From positions 6,283-25,719 of the forward strand of contig DBXD01000014.1 of assembly GCA_002309425.1 (NCBI GenBank): DNA of 19,437 nt, given 5' to 3'. Below, piece by piece: positions 16,083-19,437 of the stretch (the stretch's first letter is position 1; each line of letters opens with the position of its first letter). Made by a program: the position numbers and the translations under genes. Source of the stretch: Cyanobacteria bacterium UBA1221 (GTDB lineage Bacteria; Cyanobacteriota; Vampirovibrionia; Gastranaerophilales; Gastranaerophilaceae). The notes beneath the pieces were generated by a model. That model did not search any database and was not told where the DNA came from. It worked only from the letters and a program-made list of their open reading frames with translations.

Positions 16083-17077
16083 TCTGCAATCCTTTTTCCT
16101 GAAACTTTGTCAAACAGATATATGTCACTCGGATTTATTGACAAGTTAATTTCATTTCCGATGTTTTCATCAGCCAAAAGTTTTGCGGAACATTTGCTGC
16201 TTCCGATATTAAAATAAACAATTTTTTCTGAGCCCAAAAGTTCTGTAATTTCAACTTTTGCGCTTAATTTTATTTCTCCGCCCGTGACCATTTTTTCGGG
16301 TCTTATTCCGACAGTCATTCCTTTATATTTTTCGTCAATAAATTCTCCTTCAATAAAGTTCATCTGTGGAGAACCTACAAACCCTGCAACGAAGGTGTTT
16401 TGCGGATTGTTATAAATTTCTTCCGGAGTATTAACCTGCTGAATAACGCCTTTATCAAGAACAACAATCCTGTCCCCCATAGTAAGAGCCTCTGTCTGGT
16501 CGTGGGTTACATAAATGAATGTCGTTTGCAATTTTTCGTGAAGTTTTTTTATTTCGGAGCGCATTTGAACACGAAGTTTTGCATCCAAATTTGACAGCGG
16601 TTCGTCCATAAGAAAAACTTTGGGATTTCTGACTATTGCACGACCTAACGCAACACGCTGACGCTGCCCCCCCGATAACTGTTTAGGCTTCCTGTCAAGA
16701 TATTCCGTTAAATCAAGAATCTCTGCCGCCTCCTGAACTTTTTTCTCAATCGTTGCCTTGTCAACTTTTCGCATCTTTAAGCCGAAGGCAATATTTTCTC
16801 TGACAGTCATATGAGGGTAAAGAGCATAACTTTGGAATACAAAAGCTATATCCCTGTCCTTGGGGTGGATATTATTTACCTTTTTATCTCCGATTAAAAT
16901 TTCACCGTCAGTAATTTCTTCCAGACCAGCAATCATTCTGAGGATTGTTGATTTTCCACATCCGGAAGCCCCGACGAGAACAATAAATTCTTTGTCCTTA
17001 ATTTCAAGATTTATTCCGTCAATAACGACCTTTTTGTCGTATATTTTTTTTACGTTTTTTAAAATGACGTTACTCAT
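16076..17077 (-). CDS. ABC transporter ATP-binding protein, MalK/UgpC/MsmX type
   Basis: A cytoplasmic ATPase subunit that drives carbohydrate-type (CUT1) importers. Complete motifs: Walker A GASGCGKST (36-44), Q-loop Gln82, signature LSGGQRQ (134-140), Walker B VFLMDEP (154-160), D-loop SNLD and H-loop His192. A C-terminal TOBE-type domain follows (~230-333; VGIRPEKM); with 333 residues it is shorter than MalK (~370). No permease or binding-protein gene is adjacent, so it may energise several importers in the way B. subtilis MsmX does. The ATG sits in ATGAGTAA, overlapping the stop of the upstream kinase-like gene by 8 bases. Substrate unknown. Confidence 0.93.
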   Translation of the reverse strand: MSNVILKNVKKIYDKKVVIDGINLEIKDKEFIVLVGASGCGKSTILRMIAGLEEITDGEILIGDKKVNNIHPKDRDIAFVFQSYALYPHMTVRENIAFGLKMRKVDKATIEKKVQEAAEILDLTEYLDRKPKQLSGGQRQRVALGRAIVRNPKVFLMDEPLSNLDAKLRVQMRSEIKKLHEKLQTTFIYVTHDQTEALTMGDRIVVLDKGVIQQVNTPEEIYNNPQNTFVAGFVGSPQMNFIEGEFIDEKYKGMTVGIRPEKMVTGGEIKLSAKVEITELLGSEKIVYFNIGSSKCSAKLLADENIGNEINLSINPSDIYLFDKVSGKRIAEV

Positions 17078-18218
17078 CCTGCTGAACAGCTCCGTTTTCT
17101 ACAGGTATAATCATACTGAAAACAGTACCTTTCATGACTTCCGTTTGAAGCCAAATTGCACCGTTTAAGGCTTTTATAAGTTCCTTTGCGCTGCCTAAAG
17201 AAATTGAGCGTACAAGATTTTTCTTATTAGTTTTGTCTAACTGAGTGTACGGTTCAAAAATGCCGTCAACGTCATTTTCCTGTAACCCTATGCCGTTGTC
17301 GCTAATTCTTATCATCATGTAAGACGTTTCTGTGGCATTTTTAATGGGAGTTATCCCGACATCTTCCACATCACTCAGTGACGGATTGTACAAATCTATT
17401 GATATACTTCCTATTTCGGTGAGTTTTATGGAAATTTCTATTATGTTTTGCAAAATGATTTTCAGAGCATTTTCATCGCTGTATATATTTTTTGATGCGA
17501 TGTTTTCAAAATTCGTTGTGATATTTAATTTCTTTGTGGTAATTGTTACTTCATTTTCACGAATAACGCTCTGAATTAATTCCGTAATATCAAAAGACTG
17601 CATATGTTTTTGGTACAGTTTTGACTCTACCTGAGCAAATTCAAAGAATTTGTCCATGAAATATAACAATTCCGTTGCATTTTTATTTATAATACGGACA
17701 TATTTTCTTTGTTTGTCGTTAATTTCTCCGCCCAAGCCGTCATTTAAGGCTTGTGAAAATCCGAGTATTGATTGTATCGGGGATTTAAATTCGCTTGACA
17801 GTTTTGTAAGCATTAAATTTTTATCTTTGTTAAGCCGGCCTGTTTTTTCAGCCTGAGCAAGGATGTGTGTCATTTCGGTCACATCTCTTATGGATATAAA
17901 GTATTGGTTTTCAAGCAAGTTTGCACTAAGTTCAATAAAAAATTCTTTTTCTCCGACAGAAGCTCCGCCAATTACGGAAACATCTTTGTAGGAAGATTGT
18001 TCGGCTAATTCCATACCTTTTACAACAATTTCATCAAAGTTCATGTTGCATAACTCTTCAACTTCAACACCGAACATCATGGAAGCTTTTTTGTTAGCCC
18101 ACAAAATTCTTCCGACTTCTTCTTCGACAACAAATACCGCATCCGGCAAATACTGTAAAACTTCTTTTTTGTTAACTCCGTTTGGATTAATTAGATTTAA
18201 TAAATTCATAACTTGCAT
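17070..18218 (-). CDS. PAS-domain histidine-kinase-like protein lacking the phosphoacceptor His
   Basis: A soluble 382-residue sensor-like protein. A PAS domain (~22-115; YLPDAVFVVE, RDVTEMTHIL) is followed by a HisKA-like two-helix region (~132-200) and a HATPase-like domain (~245-372). The H-box reads KLSSEFKSP, so residue 142 is Ser where the phosphorylated His normally is (codon at 17793-17795). In the N-box the first Asn is present (Asn258), but the magnesium-binding Asn is Ile262. The G1 box DNGIGL (307-312) and F-box IFEPYTQ remain, while G2 is degraded to SLGSA. It is therefore probably unable to autophosphorylate and may act as a PAS-controlled scaffold or modulator. The start may be 18218 or the ATG at 18209; neither has a strong ribosome site. 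The overlapping 3' gene is the ABC ATPase. No response regulator is adjacent. Confidence 0.85.
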   Translation of the reverse strand: MQVMNLLNLINPNGVNKKEVLQYLPDAVFVVEEEVGRILWANKKASMMFGVEVEELCNMNFDEIVVKGMELAEQSSYKDVSVIGGASVGEKEFFIELSANLLENQYFISIRDVTEMTHILAQAEKTGRLNKDKNLMLTKLSSEFKSPIQSILGFSQALNDGLGGEINDKQRKYVRIINKNATELLYFMDKFFEFAQVESKLYQKHMQSFDITELIQSVIRENEVTITTKKLNITTNFENIASKNIYSDENALKIILQNIIEISIKLTEIGSISIDLYNPSLSDVEDVGITPIKNATETSYMMIRISDNGIGLQENDVDGIFEPYTQLDKTNKKNLVRSISLGSAKELIKALNGAIWLQTEVMKGTVFSMIIPVENGAVQQDE

Positions 18219-18283
18219 TACTTCCCATTGTATTATATAATAGATGATAACATAAAATTTTGTATAAAAAATTTTTATTAACT

Positions 18284-18305
18284 TTTGTAATTTTTTTTTT
18301 ACAAA
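18284..18305. repeat. Inverted repeat around a T10 tract in the 18219-18407 gap
   Basis: TTTGTAA (18284-18290) and TTACAAA (18299-18305) are perfect 7-base arms with eight Ts between. A 10-base palindrome GTTTTAAAAC follows at 18329-18338. The gap is the divergent control region of the kinase-like gene and the 119-residue gene, so an operator or bent-DNA element is possible. A TATAAT on the minus strand (18232-18237) lies before the kinase-like gene, without a clear -35. No convincing promoter was found for the plus strand. Confidence 0.35.
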
Positions 18306-18407
18306 GTAGCAAAAAAAATATTTTTGGTGTTTTAAAACATGAGTAAAAAGTGATGGTACAAAATAAAACCTTTGGGAGTGAAGGTCACAAAAGAAAGAGG
18401 TGCAACT

Positions 18408-18767
18408 ATGAGAGAAATTAACCCAAATGAAATGAATTTTCGATCAGTTGACAACACAATGAATATTCCCCAGATGCAGGAAGCCGAAGAGGCAAGCAAA
18501 TCAGCTGCATCAAATTCAGTTGCGGGAACAAATAATTTATCTCTTTCTCCGGAAGCGGTGCTTGGACGTTCTCAGGTTCAGTTTTCCGGTAAAACTGCCA
18601 ATATAGAAGCAGATATGAGTGCAATGATGGCAAATCCGGAAGCTGTAAGTAAAGCAAATGCTTTTTTTGACAGTGCATATGCACAGTTGAAGAAAGAAGG
18701 AAATCCCAATGCATACGAGGAAGCTGCAAAATTAACAGCGGCATTTAAGAAAGAATTATTAGACTAA
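18408..18767 (+). CDS. Uncharacterised 119-residue soluble protein
   Basis: Not recognised. The ATG at 18408 has a strong GAGGTG about six bases upstream, so it is preferred over an in-frame TTG at 18372 that lacks one. The N-terminal half is polar and probably disordered (Asn, Ser, Ala and Glu rich, with MQEAEEASKSAASNS). The segment NLSLSPEAVLG and VQFSGK come next, and the C-terminal ~50 residues look helical and charged (AYEEAAKLTAAFKKELLD). There is no signal peptide, membrane segment or cysteine. A long divergent leader and the good ribosome site indicate an expressed single gene. It is convergent with aroQ, 18 bases apart. The function is unknown; an adaptor or a secreted/structural small protein would be speculation. 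Confidence 0.75.
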   Translation: MREINPNEMNFRSVDNTMNIPQMQEAEEASKSAASNSVAGTNNLSLSPEAVLGRSQVQFSGKTANIEADMSAMMANPEAVSKANAFFDSAYAQLKKEGNPNAYEEAAKLTAAFKKELLD

Positions 18768-18785
18768 GCAGGTAAAAATTTATTT

Positions 18786-19229
18786 TTATGAAACTTGACT
18801 TTTAAGGTATGTGACGATACCTTGAAGTCCGAGTTTGTATGATTCTGTCCCAAACCCGCTGATTTGAGCAATACAAACGGGAGCAATGAGCGATTTTTGC
18901 CTGAAATCTTCTCTTGAATGAATATTTGTCATGTGAATTTCAACAGTCGGAATATTAACGGCGCTGATTGCATCCCGAATAGCCACGCTTGTATGTGTGT
19001 AGGCGGCAGGGTTTATTACAATCCCGTCAAAATTATTAAGGGCGGACTGAATTTTTTCAACGATTTCACCTTCAAGATTACTCTGGTAGGTTTCGATATC
19101 AACACCGAGTTCAAATGAAAAAGAGTACAATTCTTTTTCGATTTCTTTTAGTGTTTTGCTTCCGTATTTGTCGGGCTCTCTAATCCCCAGCATATTCATA
19201 TTTACGCCGTTAATAATAAGAATTTTCAT
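18786..19229 (-). CDS. aroQ: 3-dehydroquinate dehydratase, type II
   Basis: Converts 3-dehydroquinate to 3-dehydroshikimate in the shikimate pathway (aromatic amino acids). Its 147 residues are the normal size for the dodecameric type II enzyme. Motifs: NGVNMNMLGIREP (8-19; GPNLNLLGxREP is usual, so Val replaces Pro) with Arg17 and the catalytic Tyr22 in KYG; QSNLEGEIV (49-57); INPAAYTHTSVAIRDA (72-87) with Asn73 and His79; and EIHMTNIHSREDFR (97-110) with His99. The ATG follows AAGGAG at good spacing, and a promoter is visible upstream. It is not clustered with other aro genes here. Confidence 0.96.
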   Translation of the reverse strand: MKILIINGVNMNMLGIREPDKYGSKTLKEIEKELYSFSFELGVDIETYQSNLEGEIVEKIQSALNNFDGIVINPAAYTHTSVAIRDAISAVNIPTVEIHMTNIHSREDFRQKSLIAPVCIAQISGFGTESYKLGLQGIVTYLKSQVS

Positions 19230-19247
19230 AATCTCTCCTTAAGAATT

Positions 19248-19276
19248 ATTTTACAATAAAAAAGTCAAATTGTAAA
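19248..19276 (-). promoter_or_regulatory. Promoter of aroQ
   Basis: On the minus strand TTTACA (19271-19276), 17 bases, then TAAAAT (19248-19253). The start would be near 19241, leaving about 12 bases of leader that hold the AAGGAG site. Confidence 0.55.
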
Positions 19277-19278
19277 TT
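19250..19278 (+). promoter_or_regulatory. Promoter of a plus-strand transcript (candidate sRNA)
   Basis: TTTACA (19250-19255), 17 bases, then TAAATT (19273-19278), start near 19285. It is almost the mirror image of the aroQ promoter: arms TTTACAAT (19250-19257) and ATTGTAAA (19269-19276) are perfect inverted repeats, so each -35 overlaps the other promoter's -10. Confidence 0.45.
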
Positions 19279-19284
19279 TTTATT

Positions 19285-19404
19285 AATTTTTAAATTACAT
19301 ATGTAACATGATTTTCATGTTCGGCATATCATGCAAGTACAACTATCCCCAAATCTCCTCCCAAGATTATTGTGAAGCTATGCGAAAAGTATAGCTTTTT
19401 TTTT
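19285..19404 (+). ncRNA. Candidate small RNA with anti-Shine-Dalgarno loop
   Basis: About 120 bases between a promoter-like pair and a rho-independent terminator, with no plausible plus-strand coding region. Elements in order: palindrome TTACATATGTAA (19295-19306); hairpin AACATGA/TCATGTT with a 3-base loop (19305-19321); a small GCAT/ATGC hairpin (19324-19334); hairpin AATCT/AGATT (19352-19356, 19364-19368) whose loop is CCTCCCA, complementary to GGAGG; and the terminator hairpin. C-rich loops that pair with ribosome sites are a known sRNA theme. It could instead be an attenuator leader for a gene beyond the window. Confidence 0.4.
19375..19404 (+). terminator. Rho-independent terminator
   Basis: AAGCTATGC (19375-19383) pairs with GTATAGCTT (19389-19397), nine pairs with one G-U, a 5-base GAAAA loop, and a run of nine Ts (19396-19404). 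It points along the plus strand, where the nearest upstream gene ends 600 bases earlier beyond the antisense aroQ. After it, 19405-19437 holds only a small CAGAG/CTCTG dyad (19415-19430). Confidence 0.8.
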
Positions 19405-19437
19405 ACACCGCTCGCAGAGGTATGACTCTGAGTGAAA

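Noticed and set aside
18284..18305. NtcA/CRP-type binding site
   Set aside because: NtcA needs GTA-N8-TAC; the spacing here is GTA-N10-TAC, so the match fails.
19329..19437. Minus-strand open frame entering from the window end (about 36 codons, ending in IVVLA)
   Set aside because: A frame this short is likely by chance in AT-rich DNA. It crosses the plus-strand terminator hairpin and T-run and shows no recognisable motif. It would need the sequence beyond 19437 to judge.

Overview
The window is AT-rich DNA from a diderm bacterium using the standard genetic code (TGA, TAG and TAA all serve as stops). It carries lipid A genes (lpxI, lpxB), an LptD-like outer-membrane protein, a B12-dependent class II ribonucleotide reductase and pilin-like proteins with a YTLAEVLIVLG start to the mature chain. 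Together these fit Candidatus Gastranaerophilales (Vampirovibrionia/Melainabacteria, the non-photosynthetic relatives of cyanobacteria). That placement is an inference from protein style, not a phylogeny. GTG or TTG starts are common (a symporter, the M23 peptidase, LptD, LpxI).

Layout. 1-4602 (minus strand): the 5' part of ileS, a dicarboxylate/amino-acid symporter gene just upstream of it, and two tandem paralogous pilin-like genes, each with its own good sigma-70-type promoter. 4625-6661 (plus): nrdJ with a promoter overlapped by an inverted repeat. 6669-9717 (minus): rsmG, overlapping the end of a large P-loop NTPase/TPR gene. 9824-16064 (plus): a compact cell-envelope operon with a 34-residue membrane microprotein, a coiled-coil/M23 peptidase, an LptD-like protein, a class II aldolase, lpxI and lpxB. 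16076-18218 (minus): a MalK/MsmX-type ABC ATPase overlapping a PAS/histidine-kinase-like protein that lacks the phosphoacceptor His. 18408-18767 (plus): an unknown 119-residue protein. 18786-19229 (minus): aroQ. 19230-19437: an intergenic region with two overlapping divergent promoters and a candidate small RNA ending in a clear rho-independent terminator.

Working together. The 9.8-16.1 kb block joins lipid A disaccharide synthesis (LpxI then LpxB), a probable LPS-transport barrel and a peptidoglycan peptidase, so it looks like an envelope-building unit. The pilin-like pair probably depends on a type II secretion/type IV pilus machine encoded elsewhere. The most unusual items are the pseudo-histidine kinase coupled to an orphan transport ATPase, the NTPase/TPR protein with an altered Walker B, the microprotein, the candidate sRNA with an anti-Shine-Dalgarno loop, and an isoleucyl-tRNA synthetase with HVGT instead of HIGH. 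No tRNA, rRNA, CRISPR array, insertion sequence or prophage gene was seen. The only gaps without a gene near 200 bases are 18219-18407 and 19230-19437; both are described.
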